Assembly: GCA_963812255.1 (NCBI GenBank) | Contig: CAWEUM010000005.1 | Span: 2,046,001 to 2,110,000 of the forward strand | Length of the DNA stretch: 64,000 bases | Reading direction: 5' to 3' | Source: DATJGR01 sp963812255 | GTDB lineage: Bacteria > Pseudomonadota > Gammaproteobacteria > Pseudomonadales > Azotimanducaceae | Notes under the pieces: generated by a model | Databases searched by the model: none | Seen by the model: only the letters and a program-made list of their open reading frames with translations | Told to the model about the DNA's origin: nothing | Translations under genes and position numbers: made by a program | In this document: positions 43,653 through 53,070 of the stretch, in pieces | Layout: each line of letters begins with the position of its first letter | Position numbering within the stretch: the stretch's first letter is position 1

Positions 43653-44075
43653 GTGGCGATGACCATTCACTGCGACATCGTCAGCGCGGAGAAGGAAATC
43701 TTCTCCGGTCGCGTGACGATGGTCGTCGCGCAGGGGACCTTGGGCGAACTCGGCATCATGCCGGGTCACGCGCCGCTGCTCACCGGAATCAAACCCGGGC
43801 CCGTGCGATTGAAGTTCGACAATGGCGAGGAGCAGGTTTTTTTCGCTTCCGGCGGATATCTCGAGGTACAGCCAGGAACGGTCACCATTCTGGCGGATAC
43901 CGCTTTGCGCGCCGACGACCTCGACGAGGTGGCGGCACAACAGGCGAAGGAACATGCGGAAAAACTGCTACACGATCAGACGGCGGATTTCGAATTCTCC
44001 ATTGCGGCGGCGCAATTGGCCGAAGCGTCCGCGCGACTGCGAACAGTAGAGGAGCTCAAGAAGCGTCGTCGCTGA
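43653..44075 (+). CDS. atpC: ATP synthase F1 subunit epsilon
   Basis: Rotor subunit and inhibitor of ATP hydrolysis, 140 residues: N-terminal beta-sandwich (FSGRVTMVVAQGTLGELGIMPGHAPLLTGI region) with the family motif GELGIMPGHAPLL, and a C-terminal helical pair rich in Ala, Glu and Arg. GTG 43653 is preferred because AAGGG lies seven bases upstream; ATG 43659 is an alternative. Last gene of the operon, followed by a terminator. Confidence 0.97.
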   Translation: MAMTIHCDIVSAEKEIFSGRVTMVVAQGTLGELGIMPGHAPLLTGIKPGPVRLKFDNGEEQVFFASGGYLEVQPGTVTILADTALRADDLDEVAAQQAKEHAEKLLHDQTADFEFSIAAAQLAEASARLRTVEELKKRRR

Positions 44076-44148
44076 GCGGGGCGCCGCAGCGCAACAGTGT
44101 CAGCTTGGTTTGCGTTGGAGCGAATTGCATCGAAGCACGCACGTAGCG

Positions 44149-44172
44149 GGGGTGAGCATGATCACCCCTTTT
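44149..44172 (+). terminator. Rho-independent terminator of the atp operon
   Basis: Perfect seven-base stem GGGGTGA / TCACCCC with a six-base loop, followed by TTTT. It lies 73 bases after the atpC stop and just before the glmU promoter. Confidence 0.82.
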
Positions 44173-44186
44173 GCCATGCGCGGATT

Positions 44187-44192
44187 TATAAT
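44187..44192 (+). promoter_or_regulatory. Candidate -10 box of the glmU promoter
   Basis: Perfect TATAAT, 15 bases after the atp terminator and 31 bases before the glmU ATG. No clear -35 at normal spacing; that region is occupied by the terminator stem. Confidence 0.55.
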
Positions 44193-44223
44193 CTCGACAG
44201 ACTCCGGAATGGATTCCTAAGCT

Positions 44224-45600
44224 ATGAGCCTGGAAGTCATCGTGCTGGCTGCGGGACAAGGCACGCGCATGCGCTCGAAGTTGCCGAAGGTATTGCACGA
44301 CCTCGCAGGCCGAGCATTGCTCGAGCATGTCTTGAGCGCCGCTCGCGCACTGACGCCGAGCCGAATTCACGTCGTCGTTGGATATGCTTCCGACCAGATT
44401 CGCGCAGCATTTGCCGACGCACGCGATCTCTCATGGGTCGAGCAAACCCAACAACTCGGTACCGGACACGCCGTCGCGCAGGCGATGCCTGGTGTCGCGG
44501 CTGACGCTACGGTGTTGATGCTGTTCGGTGACGTGCCTCTGGTGGGGAGTGACACGTTGTCCATCTGCGTGGCGGCGCGCAACGAAGCGCTCCGCGTGGT
44601 CACCGCTGATGTGTCGAATCCTGTGGGACTTGGCCGAATACTGCGCGATGAACGTGGCGGCGTGGTCGCCATTGTGGAAGAGCGCGATGCAACCCCGGCG
44701 CAGCGCGCGATCACCGAAATCAACTCTGGCATCATGGCGGCACCGGCGGGCGTGCTGCGCGAACTGCTTGCGCGGCTCGGCCGCAACAACGAGCAAGGCG
44801 AGTTTTACTTGACCGATGTAGTCGGTCTAGCTGCGGCGGACGGCGTAAACGTGATTGCCCACTTGGCTGACTCTGCTGATGACGTATCCGGCGTAAACAA
44901 CCGCGCCGACCTCGCCCGCCTGGAGCGTATCTACCAACAACGGGAAGCGGCCCGGTTGATGGCAGGCGGTGTCACGCTACGCGATCCCGCGCGTCTCGAC
45001 GTCCGTGGCGTGGTCAGCACCGGGGTTGATTGTGTCGTCGATATCGACGTCGTCTTCGAAGGGCGCGTAACGCTAGGGGACGGCGTACGGATCGGCTCGA
45101 GCTGTGTAATCAAAGATGCCGTGATAGGCGATGCTGCGGTGATTCATTCCCATACGGTCATCGAGGGGGCAGTGATTGGTGCGCGGTGCGAACTAGGCCC
45201 GTTCGCGCGACTGCGTCCGGGCAGCGACCTTGGTGAACGTGTGAAGATCGGGAACTTCGTCGAAACCAAGAAGACGCGTCTGGGTGCGGGCACCAAGTCG
45301 AACCACTTCGCCTATCTTGGCGATACCACGTCCGGCGAGAACTGCAACATCGGCGCGGGTACCATCATGTGCAACTACGATGGATTCGCGAAGCATGAAA
45401 CGCATTTGGGTAACGAAGTGTTCATCGGCTCCAATTCAACCCTGGTCGCGCCAATAGAAGTAGGCGATGGCGCTTATGTCGCGGCTGGTTCGAGCGTGAC
45501 AACGAAAGTCGAAGCAGGCGAACTTGCGGTTGGCCGAGCGCGTCAACGCAACATTGCCGGCTGGGTGCCTCCCGCGAAGCGCAGCAAAACGACTCAATAA
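44224..45600 (+). CDS. glmU: Bifunctional N-acetylglucosamine-1-phosphate uridyltransferase / glucosamine-1-phosphate acetyltransferase
   Basis: Makes UDP-GlcNAc, precursor of peptidoglycan and lipid A. 458 residues: N-terminal uridyltransferase with LAAGQGTRMRSKLPKVLHDL and MLFGDVPLV, linker, and a C-terminal left-handed beta-helix acetyltransferase built of hexapeptide repeats (about 250-430), including NFVETKKTRLGAGTKSNHFAY and NIGAGTIMCNYDG. glmS follows after 16 bases, so the two enzymes of the pathway are co-transcribed. Confidence 0.97.
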   Translation: MSLEVIVLAAGQGTRMRSKLPKVLHDLAGRALLEHVLSAARALTPSRIHVVVGYASDQIRAAFADARDLSWVEQTQQLGTGHAVAQAMPGVAADATVLMLFGDVPLVGSDTLSICVAARNEALRVVTADVSNPVGLGRILRDERGGVVAIVEERDATPAQRAITEINSGIMAAPAGVLRELLARLGRNNEQGEFYLTDVVGLAAADGVNVIAHLADSADDVSGVNNRADLARLERIYQQREAARLMAGGVTLRDPARLDVRGVVSTGVDCVVDIDVVFEGRVTLGDGVRIGSSCVIKDAVIGDAAVIHSHTVIEGAVIGARCELGPFARLRPGSDLGERVKIGNFVETKKTRLGAGTKSNHFAYLGDTTSGENCNIGAGTIMCNYDGFAKHETHLGNEVFIGSNSTLVAPIEVGDGAYVAAGSSVTTKVEAGELAVGRARQRNIAGWVPPAKRSKTTQ

Positions 45601-45616
45601 TCGGATTACTGAAGAT

Positions 45617-47452
45617 ATGTGCGGCATCGTAGGCGCCATCGCACGGCGAGATGTTCCTGGAATTCTGCTCGAAGGGCTCAAGCGGCTCGAGTATCGCGGT
45701 TATGACTCCGCGGGACTCGCCGTCATTCCGCATGGCTCCGCACGCATCGAACGTCGCCGCAGGGTTGGCAAGGTCAGAGAACTGACGGAAAGCCTGCGCG
45801 CCGATCCGCTAGATGGTTACATCGGAATTGCGCACACACGCTGGGCGACGCACGGCGCACCGGTTGAGCGGAATGCCCATCCGCACATGTCTCGAGACCG
45901 TGTTTGCGTGGTGCACAACGGCATCATCGAAAACTTCGAACAGATCCGAATCTCGCTGCAGGCACAGGGCTTCGAGTTCAATTCTGATACCGATTCGGAA
46001 GTGATCGCACACCTGATCGAATCGCAGCTGACGGATGGACGAAGCCTGCTCGACGCTGTCCGGCTCGCGATCAAACAACTCGATGGCGCGTATGCGATCG
46101 GTGTGATGTCGCGCGATGAACCGGATCGTTTGATCGGCGCCCGTGTCGGCAGCCCGCTGGTCGTTGGCATCGGCATTGGCGAAAACTTTCTGGCTTCGGA
46201 CGCGCTGGCGCTGCGTCCGGTGACGGATCGGTTCGTGTTCCTCGAGGAGGGCGACCTGGTCGAAGTTACTGCAACGGGCCTGACCGTGTGGAGTGTCGCC
46301 AACGAGAGTGTGGTTCGCGCGACGGTGCGGGTACAACTCGGCGCAGACGATGTCGATAAGGGTACGTATCGGCACCACATGCTGAAGGAGATCCACGAGC
46401 AGCCAAAGGTCGTCCGCGACACACTCGAAGGTCGGCTGACGAAGACCCGCGTCCTCGAGCCTGCTTTCGGTGTCAAAGCGGGTGCAATCTTCGGACGCGT
46501 GCAGGCGGTAACGATCGTCGCGTGTGGATCGAGCTTCTACACCGGATCGATCGCGAAATACTGGATCGAGAGTATCGCGCGTCTGCCATGCCAGGTTGAG
46601 ATCGCCAGCGAATATCGATATCGCCGCGTGGCGGTGCCTGCGAACAGCCTGTTCGTGACGATCTCCCAATCCGGTGAAACCGCCGACACGCTCGCGGCAT
46701 TGCGAATGGCGAAGAGTGCCGGCTATTCGGCCACGTTGACGTTGTGCAATGTCGCGACGAGTTCGCTGGTGCGCGAATCCGATCTGGCGCTGATGCTGGA
46801 GGCCGGCCCAGAGATTGGCGTGGCATCGACGAAAGCATTCACCGCCCAACTGGTCGATCTGGCGTTGCTGACAATCCTTTTGGGGCGGCACCAGGGCTTG
46901 TCAGCCGAGCGCGAGGCAGAACTTGTGTCCGCGCTCCACGGACTGTCCGCCGTTGTCGAGGCGACACTCGAGCTCGATTGCGCCACCGCAAAGCTGGCGG
47001 AACAGTTCATAGATCGCCGACACGCGCTGTTCCTCGGGCGTGGTTCGCTTTTTCCAGTCGCGCTGGAGGGGGCGTTGAAGCTGAAGGAAATCTCGTACAT
47101 TCATGCCGAGGGTTATCCGGCCGGCGAACTCAAACATGGTCCGCTCGCGCTGGTAGATGAAGACATGCCGGTTGTCGCGGTTGCGCCAAATGACGATCTG
47201 CTGAGCAAGCTGCAATCGAATCTGCAGGTCGTTCGCGCCCGCGGCGGCGAGTTGTTCGTTTTTGCGGACCAAAAGACTGGATTCGTCAACGAGCCGGGCG
47301 TCACGGTCATTCCGGTGCCGTCCATACACGAGATGCTCGCACCGATCGTCTATACGATCCCGCTGCAACTGCTCGCGTATCACGCGGCGGTGTTGAAAGG
47401 TACCGACGTCGATCAGCCCCGCAACCTCGCGAAGTCCGTCACCGTCGAGTAG
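45617..47452 (+). CDS. glmS: Glutamine-fructose-6-phosphate aminotransferase (isomerizing)
   Basis: Makes glucosamine-6-phosphate from fructose-6-phosphate and glutamine. 611 residues: after Met removal, Cys1 of CGIVGAIA is the glutaminase nucleophile, with RLEYRGYDSAG, HTRWATHG and HNGIIENF; two SIS domains with GSSFYTGS, SQSGETADT and the C-terminal EGYPAGELKHGPLAL. It ends in KSVTVE. ATG 45617 is fixed by the required Cys at position 2; the frame open from 45524 overlaps glmU. No glmS ribozyme is expected or seen in the 16-base gap. Confidence 0.98.
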   Translation: MCGIVGAIARRDVPGILLEGLKRLEYRGYDSAGLAVIPHGSARIERRRRVGKVRELTESLRADPLDGYIGIAHTRWATHGAPVERNAHPHMSRDRVCVVHNGIIENFEQIRISLQAQGFEFNSDTDSEVIAHLIESQLTDGRSLLDAVRLAIKQLDGAYAIGVMSRDEPDRLIGARVGSPLVVGIGIGENFLASDALALRPVTDRFVFLEEGDLVEVTATGLTVWSVANESVVRATVRVQLGADDVDKGTYRHHMLKEIHEQPKVVRDTLEGRLTKTRVLEPAFGVKAGAIFGRVQAVTIVACGSSFYTGSIAKYWIESIARLPCQVEIASEYRYRRVAVPANSLFVTISQSGETADTLAALRMAKSAGYSATLTLCNVATSSLVRESDLALMLEAGPEIGVASTKAFTAQLVDLALLTILLGRHQGLSAEREAELVSALHGLSAVVEATLELDCATAKLAEQFIDRRHALFLGRGSLFPVALEGALKLKEISYIHAEGYPAGELKHGPLALVDEDMPVVAVAPNDDLLSKLQSNLQVVRARGGELFVFADQKTGFVNEPGVTVIPVPSIHEMLAPIVYTIPLQLLAYHAAVLKGTDVDQPRNLAKSVTVE

Positions 47453-47453
47453 C

Positions 47454-49691
47454 GTGGACGTCTCCCGCATTCTCGACGGACTCAACGATCGCCAACGCGG
47501 GGCGGTCACAGCGCCACCCGGTAATCTGCTCGTCGTTGCGGGGGCTGGCAGTGGCAAGACGCGGGTGCTGGTGCATCGGATTGCGTGGCTGATCGAAGCC
47601 GAAGGCGTATCGCCGCATGGTGTTCTCGCGGTGACGTTCACCAACAAGGCCGCGAGTGAGATGCGCAATCGCACCGAATCGCTGCTGCAGATGCCCGGCC
47701 GCTCGCTGTGGGTCGGCACGTTCCACGGCATCGCGCATCGATTGCTTCGCACCCACTGGAGCGAAGCGAAGTTGCCGCAGAACTTTCAGATTCTCGACTC
47801 AGATGATCAGTTGCGTCTCGTCAAGCGAGTGATGCGCGCGCTCGACATCGACGAAACGCGGTGGGCGCCGCGGCAGGCGCAATGGTTCATCAACGGCCAG
47901 AAGGATGAAGGGCGCCGCGCGCGAGAGATCGTAGCGGGTGAAGACCTGTTTCTGGTGACCCATCGGCGCATCTACGAAGCATACGAAGAGCTCTGCTTCA
48001 ACAGTGGGCTGGTCGATTTTGCGGAACTGCTGCTACGCAGCCACGAACTCTGGCTCGACGCGCCCGATCTGCTCGCGCACTACCAGCGCCGATTCCAGCA
48101 TCTGCTGGTGGACGAGTTCCAAGATACCAACACGATACAGTATGCGTGGCTGCGGGTGCTCGCCGGCGCCCACGCGCGCGTTGTCGCAGTGGGCGACGAC
48201 GATCAGTCGATCTACGGCTGGCGTGGTGCACGCATCGAGAATATTCACCGCTTCCAACAGGATTTCGGTGATGTCGCGATCATTCGTCTTGAACAGAACT
48301 ATCGCTCGACGGGAACGATTCTGAAGGCGGCGAATGCGCTGATCGATCACAACACCGACCGGCTCGGAAAACAACTGTGGACCGACGACGTAGAGGGCGA
48401 TCCGATCGCGCTCTATGCGGCTTACAACGAGCTCGATGAAGCGCGCTTCATTGCCGACCGTATCGAAACCTGGGTCGATCAGGGCGGCAACGCGATGGAT
48501 GTCGCGCTGTTGTACCGATCCAATGCGCAGAGCCGGGTGCTGGAGGAAGCGTTGTTGCGCGCACAGATTCCGTACCGCATATACGGCGGCGTGCGCTTCT
48601 TCGAACGGCTCGAAGTGAAGAATGCGCTCGCCTACATGCGACTGACGGCGCAACCGCATTCCGACCCGGCGTTCGAACGCGTCGTCAACATGCCGCCGCG
48701 AGGGATCGGCGATAAGACCCTCGGTGCTATTCGAGATCGCGCGCGTGGCAGCGCCGTGTCGATGTGGCAGGCGGCAAAGGAGGGTGTGGCAGACGGTTCG
48801 TACGCGCGTTCCGGTCATGCGATCCTGGCGTTCATCACGCTGATCGAGCAGATGTCTGCCGCGGTCGCTGGCCTGCCGTTGCACGAACTCGCACAGCACT
48901 GCATTGAGGTGAGCGGACTGCTCGAGTTCCACACCCGCGAAAAAGGCGAGCGCGGTCTTGCGCGCAAAGAAAATCTCGAGGAACTGATCACCGCTTGCAG
49001 ACAATTCAGTGGTGAAGTCGCACTGCCGCTCGACGAGACAGGTGAGGTGCGTGAAGGGCATACGTCGATGCTCGATGAGTTTCTCGATCAAGCCGCGCTC
49101 GAAAGCGGCGAGCATCAGAATGAGGCTGATGGCAACTGCGTCCAGTTGATGACGTTGCACTCGGCAAAGGGGCTCGAGTTTCCGATCGTCTTCATGGCTG
49201 GCATGGAGGAGGGTCTGTTCCCTCACAGGATGTCGGCGGAGGAACCGGGCCGAATGGAGGAGGAGCGGCGCCTGTGCTATGTCGGCATCACGCGGGCAAT
49301 GCGCCAACTCACGTTCACGTTCGCGGAAACGCGGCGCCTGCACGGCAGCGACTCATACAATCGTCCGTCGCGGTTCATCAGCGAAATTCCGCGGGCGCTG
49401 CTGCAGGAGATTCGCATGCGTGGTGCGGTCGCGCGCCCGTATGATTCGTCCCGCGCTCTCGGTGGGAGTCGCAGCAATGCCTCGACCGACAGCGCGCGTG
49501 GAGTCGCGCGAATTCCCGCGGACGATGGCGCGTTGCGTATCGGTCAACGAGTTCTGCACGGCAAGTTCGGGGAAGGGATCGTATTGCAGGCGGAAGGGCA
49601 TGGCGATCGCGCGCGCGTGCAGGTGAATTTTGCGCGGGACGGATCAAAATGGTTGATGCTCGGTTTCGCAAAGCTGCAGCCTTTGGATTGA
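47454..49691 (+). CDS. uvrD: DNA helicase II (UvrD)
   Basis: Superfamily 1A 3'-5' helicase for mismatch and nucleotide excision repair. 745 residues: motif I VVAGAGSGKTRVLVHR, Ia AVTFTNKAASEMRNR, II LLVDEFQDTNTIQY, III VGDDDQSIYGWRGA, IV RLEQNYRST, V LMTLHSAKGLEFPIVF and VI EEERRLCYVGITRAM. The C-terminal Tudor-like segment (IGQRVLHGKFGEGIVLQ) separates UvrD from Rep. GTG 47454 is one base after the glmS stop. Confidence 0.95.
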   Translation: MDVSRILDGLNDRQRGAVTAPPGNLLVVAGAGSGKTRVLVHRIAWLIEAEGVSPHGVLAVTFTNKAASEMRNRTESLLQMPGRSLWVGTFHGIAHRLLRTHWSEAKLPQNFQILDSDDQLRLVKRVMRALDIDETRWAPRQAQWFINGQKDEGRRAREIVAGEDLFLVTHRRIYEAYEELCFNSGLVDFAELLLRSHELWLDAPDLLAHYQRRFQHLLVDEFQDTNTIQYAWLRVLAGAHARVVAVGDDDQSIYGWRGARIENIHRFQQDFGDVAIIRLEQNYRSTGTILKAANALIDHNTDRLGKQLWTDDVEGDPIALYAAYNELDEARFIADRIETWVDQGGNAMDVALLYRSNAQSRVLEEALLRAQIPYRIYGGVRFFERLEVKNALAYMRLTAQPHSDPAFERVVNMPPRGIGDKTLGAIRDRARGSAVSMWQAAKEGVADGSYARSGHAILAFITLIEQMSAAVAGLPLHELAQHCIEVSGLLEFHTREKGERGLARKENLEELITACRQFSGEVALPLDETGEVREGHTSMLDEFLDQAALESGEHQNEADGNCVQLMTLHSAKGLEFPIVFMAGMEEGLFPHRMSAEEPGRMEEERRLCYVGITRAMRQLTFTFAETRRLHGSDSYNRPSRFISEIPRALLQEIRMRGAVARPYDSSRALGGSRSNASTDSARGVARIPADDGALRIGQRVLHGKFGEGIVLQAEGHGDRARVQVNFARDGSKWLMLGFAKLQPLD

Positions 49692-49734
49692 TTCACGGGC
49701 AGACACGATAGATACCGTTTAAGAGGCCGATGCA

Positions 49735-50562
49735 ATGGATCACAAAGCCACACGCTATGCTGTCGAGGACGCCATCGCGACGATTACACTGCATCGACCC
49801 GAGCGAATGAACGCCTGGACCGGGCGTATGCACGCCGAATACCGCTATTGCCTCGATCTCGCCGAGCGCGATGCATCGGTGCGCGCGATCGTCGTGACCG
49901 GCGCGGGACGTGGATTTTGTGTCGGGGGTGACGCGGTCGCGTTGCAGGGCCACGTCGAAAAAGGCGGCTACGATCCCGGCACGCCTTCGACTCTGGCGGA
50001 GCCGGGTTTTGGAACGGCTGCCGAGTTCGACGCGAACTTTTCGTATCACTTCGGCCTGTCGAAACCGGTGGTTGCAGCCATCAACGGGCCGGCCGCGGGT
50101 GTGGGTCTGGCCCTCGCGTGTTTTGCGGATCTGCGTTTTGCAGCAGCGGGTATCAAGCTGACGACGGCACACGGCAAGCTGAACCTGCCGGCGGAGTACG
50201 GCTTGTCGTGGCTGTTGCCGAGAATGATCGGCCTGACGCGCGCCAACGAATTGCTGCTGACGAGCCGCGTATTTCTCGCTGAAGAAGCGCTTGCCTTCGG
50301 GCTCGTCAACGCGGTGCACCCGGCGCAGGCGCTGCAGGCGGAAACGTATGCGTTCACGCGCAATCTGATCGCGACGGTATCGCCCAATTCGTTACGCCAG
50401 ACGCGCTGGCAGATCTATCGCGATCTGCACCGGGACATCGCGAGTTCAGTGCGTGATTCGGAAGCGCTGCTCGATTCGATGACGCGCCAGCCGGATTATG
50501 CCGAAGGCGTCGCGGCGTTTGTCGAGAAGCGATCGCCGCGTTGGCAGGTGCCCGACGCGTAG
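49735..50562 (+). CDS. Enoyl-CoA hydratase/isomerase family protein
   Basis: Crotonase-fold protein of 275 residues; exact substrate unknown. Motifs: TLHRPERMNAWTG at the N-terminus, the oxyanion-hole segment RGFCVGGDAVAL, NGPAAGVGLALACFADLRFA, and LPAEYGLSWLLPRMIG with a catalytic-position Glu. The second catalytic Glu region is less standard, so hydratase versus isomerase activity cannot be decided. It stands alone after uvrD (43-base gap) without other fatty-acid genes, and converges on the glutamate-synthase-like gene. Confidence 0.88.
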   Translation: MDHKATRYAVEDAIATITLHRPERMNAWTGRMHAEYRYCLDLAERDASVRAIVVTGAGRGFCVGGDAVALQGHVEKGGYDPGTPSTLAEPGFGTAAEFDANFSYHFGLSKPVVAAINGPAAGVGLALACFADLRFAAAGIKLTTAHGKLNLPAEYGLSWLLPRMIGLTRANELLLTSRVFLAEEALAFGLVNAVHPAQALQAETYAFTRNLIATVSPNSLRQTRWQIYRDLHRDIASSVRDSEALLDSMTRQPDYAEGVAAFVEKRSPRWQVPDA

Positions 50563-50572
50563 CGCGGATTGC

Positions 50573-50585
50573 TCACGAAACGTGA
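50573..50585. repeat. Short inverted repeat between convergent genes
   Basis: TCACG-AAA-CGTGA, five-base arms, in the 34-base gap between the convergent crotonase-family and glutamate-synthase-like genes. The stem is short and has no T-run, so termination on either strand is only a possibility. Confidence 0.3.
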
Positions 50586-50596
50586 TGGCGGCCTGT

Positions 50597-52183
50597 TCAG
50601 GTGGCTGGACGAAAGCTGTCTGCGCTGGCGAGATGCCATGCGCTTTCCCACTCCGCGCCGGCGCGCTCCTCGAGCAACTGTCCAGGCGCGAGCCAGTCCA
50701 GTGCTCGATCGAGCGTTGCCACAGCGCGCGACGACATCCGCTGATTGATGTGTTGCGGACGTAACTGCGACGGATGGTCGAGGCCGGCGGCGGCCACCAA
50801 CTGCACCATTGCACCAACGGCGTGGCGGTGAAAGTTCGCCACGCGAGTCGCTTTGTCTGCCACGACGAGCGCCCGCTGACGTAGTGGATCCTGCGTCGCA
50901 ACGCCAACCGGACATTGATTGGTGTGGCATTTCTGCGATTGCAGACAGCCGAGCGCGAACATGAATCCGCGTGCCGAGTTGCACCAGTCGGCGCCGATTG
51001 CCATGGCGACGGCGATGTCGAACCCGGTGATGATTTTGCCGCTGACGCCTAGCTTCAGATGATCGCGTACGCCGCATCCAACCAGGGCGTTCTGCGCGAA
51101 ACACAACGCATCGCGTCGCGGCATGCCAACATGGTCAGAGAACTCGACGGGCGCGGCGCCGGTACCGCCTTCTTTGCCGTCGATGACGATGAAGTCAGGA
51201 AAGATTCCCGTGGCGATCATCGCTTTGCAGATGCCGAGGAACTCCCAATTGTGTCCGATGCAAAGCTTGAATCCGGTGGGCTTCCCGCCGCTGTGTTCGC
51301 GAAGCGAGGCAACAAAGTCGAGCAGCCCTTTCGGTGAATCGAACTCCTGGTGGAATGACGGTGATACACAATCTTGTCCCTCGGGAACGCCGCGCACCCG
51401 CGCAATCTCTGCGTTCACTTTGGCGCCCGGTAGGATGCCGCCGTGTCCGGGCTTGGCGCCTTGCGACAACTTGATCTCGATCATCCTGACGGCGTCGGCA
51501 CTCGCACGCGCCTTGAATTGTTCGGGATCGAACCGGCCGGCGCTCGTTCGGCAGCCGAAATAGCCGGTGCCGATCTCCCAGACGATGTCGCCACCGGCTT
51601 CGAGGTGATAGTCGCTCAAGCCACCTTCACCGGTATCGTGTGCGAATCCGCCAGACTTTGCGCCGCGGTTCAGCGCGCGTATTGCCGCTGGACTCAACGA
51701 TCCGAAGCTCATCGCGGAGATATTCAACACCGAGGACGAATACGGCTGAGAACATTGGCCGTTGCCGATTTGTATGCGCGGTGGTTGCGCAGATGTCGGG
51801 CGCGGTGCGATTGAATGGTTGATCCATTCATAGCCGACGTCCATCACACGACGCTCCGTGCCGAACGGCATTGTGTCGACGACGTCTTTGGCGCGCTGAT
51901 AAACGAGCGAGCGGTGCTCGCGATCGAATGGCGTACCGTCGGTGTCGCTTTCGACGAAATATTGGTGGACCTGCGGCCGAATCGCTTCCGCCATGATGCG
52001 CAGATGTCCGCTGAGCGGATAGTTCCGGTACAGGCTGTGCTCGCGTTGCAGCAGATCCCAGATGCCGAGCAGCACCAGTGCCGACAACACGATCGAGGGC
52101 CACCAAGACATGCCCGCGATGGCCGCAGACGTCGTAATCAGCCACAGTGATATGACTCCGATGAAAGGCACAAAACGCCGCAT
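50597..52183 (-). CDS. FMN-binding glutamate synthase family protein (membrane-anchored)
   Basis: A 528-residue protein resembling the FMN/glutamate-synthase domain alone, without glutaminase or GXGXG domains. Two N-terminal hydrophobic segments (FIGVISLWLITTSAAIAG and WWPSIVLSALVLLGIWDLL) suggest membrane attachment. Conserved: NISAMSFGSLSPAAIRALN, GEGGLSDYH, MIEIKLSQGAKPGHGG, IDGKEGGTGAAPVEFSDHVG, and CLQSQKCHTNQCPVGVATQ, whose C-x5-C-x4-C spacing is the 3Fe-4S cluster pattern of glutamate synthase. The true reaction is unknown for this standalone type. ATG 52183 shares a TGATG junction with the ubiA stop. Confidence 0.88.
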   Translation of the reverse strand: MRRFVPFIGVISLWLITTSAAIAGMSWWPSIVLSALVLLGIWDLLQREHSLYRNYPLSGHLRIMAEAIRPQVHQYFVESDTDGTPFDREHRSLVYQRAKDVVDTMPFGTERRVMDVGYEWINHSIAPRPTSAQPPRIQIGNGQCSQPYSSSVLNISAMSFGSLSPAAIRALNRGAKSGGFAHDTGEGGLSDYHLEAGGDIVWEIGTGYFGCRTSAGRFDPEQFKARASADAVRMIEIKLSQGAKPGHGGILPGAKVNAEIARVRGVPEGQDCVSPSFHQEFDSPKGLLDFVASLREHSGGKPTGFKLCIGHNWEFLGICKAMIATGIFPDFIVIDGKEGGTGAAPVEFSDHVGMPRRDALCFAQNALVGCGVRDHLKLGVSGKIITGFDIAVAMAIGADWCNSARGFMFALGCLQSQKCHTNQCPVGVATQDPLRQRALVVADKATRVANFHRHAVGAMVQLVAAAGLDHPSQLRPQHINQRMSSRAVATLDRALDWLAPGQLLEERAGAEWESAWHLASADSFRPAT

Positions 52184-53070
52184 CAAGACCCCCGTGTAAG
52201 TGGCACGCCAAGAGTAAGTTGGACGACGGTGCCGGCGAACAGTGCAAATCCGACCCAGACGTTGTTGCGAAATGCTGCGAAACAGCTTGCTGGGCTGCGA
52301 TCGCTGATCAGAACCTGCTGATAGACAAACAAACCCGCCGCGACGGCAACGCCGAGGAAGTAACCGACACCGTAGTGAAGCCGCCATCCGAGCATGGAGA
52401 GCGCGACCACTGTCGATACCTGAAGTGCCGCGACCATCGCGCGATCGGCACGGCCAAAGAGAATGGCGGTCGATTTGATGCCGACGCGCAGATCATCTTC
52501 GCGATCGACCATCGCATAGAGCGTGTCGTAGGAGACTATCCACAGCACACTGGCGACGAACATCAACCAGGCGGCTTCGGAAACACCGGCGCCCGTGGCC
52601 GCGAATGCCATGACGATACCCCAGCTGAAGGCGGCCCCAAGTACGACTTGTGGCAGATATGTCCAGCGTTTCATGAACGGATACAGCGTTGCGATCCCGG
52701 CACCGGCGATCGCGAGCCATTGCGCGTGCTGATTCAGGAAGAAAATCAGCAGCAACGCGATGGCCAGCAGCACCGTGAACAGGGTCAGCGCCTGGGTCTC
52801 GGTGATCTGGCGGGTGGCGAGGGGGCGATCGCGCGTTCGCGCGACGTGTGGATCCAGATGTCTATCAGCGTAGTCGTTGATGACGCACCCGGCCGCGCGC
52901 ATCACGATCGTGCCGAGCGTGAACACCACGAGTAGCGACCATGAAGGGCGCCCTGAGGCTGCGATCCACAACGCCGCCAGCGTCGGCCACAATAGTAACA
53001 ATGTCCCAACGGGCCTATCAAAGCGCATCAAACGCACATATGGGTGAATGTGTCGGGTGAGACTGGACAC
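52183..53070 (-). CDS. ubiA: 4-hydroxybenzoate octaprenyltransferase
   Basis: Prenylates 4-hydroxybenzoate in ubiquinone synthesis; integral membrane, about eight or nine helices. From GTG 53070 it has 295 residues, the usual length, starting SSLTRHIHPYVRLMRFDRPVG. Asp-rich motifs CVINDYADRHLDPHVART and DTLYAMVDREDDLRVGIKS bind Mg-prenyl diphosphate. The frame is open to 53202, adding 44 unconserved residues; I treat that as non-coding or uncertain. ubiC, often upstream, is absent. The downstream glutamate-synthase-like gene is coupled to it. Confidence 0.93.
   Translation of the reverse strand: MSSLTRHIHPYVRLMRFDRPVGTLLLLWPTLAALWIAASGRPSWSLLVVFTLGTIVMRAAGCVINDYADRHLDPHVARTRDRPLATRQITETQALTLFTVLLAIALLLIFFLNQHAQWLAIAGAGIATLYPFMKRWTYLPQVVLGAAFSWGIVMAFAATGAGVSEAAWLMFVASVLWIVSYDTLYAMVDREDDLRVGIKSTAILFGRADRAMVAALQVSTVVALSMLGWRLHYGVGYFLGVAVAAGLFVYQQVLISDRSPASCFAAFRNNVWVGFALFAGTVVQLTLGVPLTRGS

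Noticed and set aside
45809..46891. 360-codon open frame antisense to glmS
   Set aside because: Shadow of a certain gene; no domain, start context or operon place.
48033..49343. 436-codon open frame antisense to uvrD
   Set aside because: Its translation is rich in Arg, His and Glu, with no recognisable domain, and it mirrors a strongly conserved helicase. Long antisense frames are common in GC-rich coding DNA.
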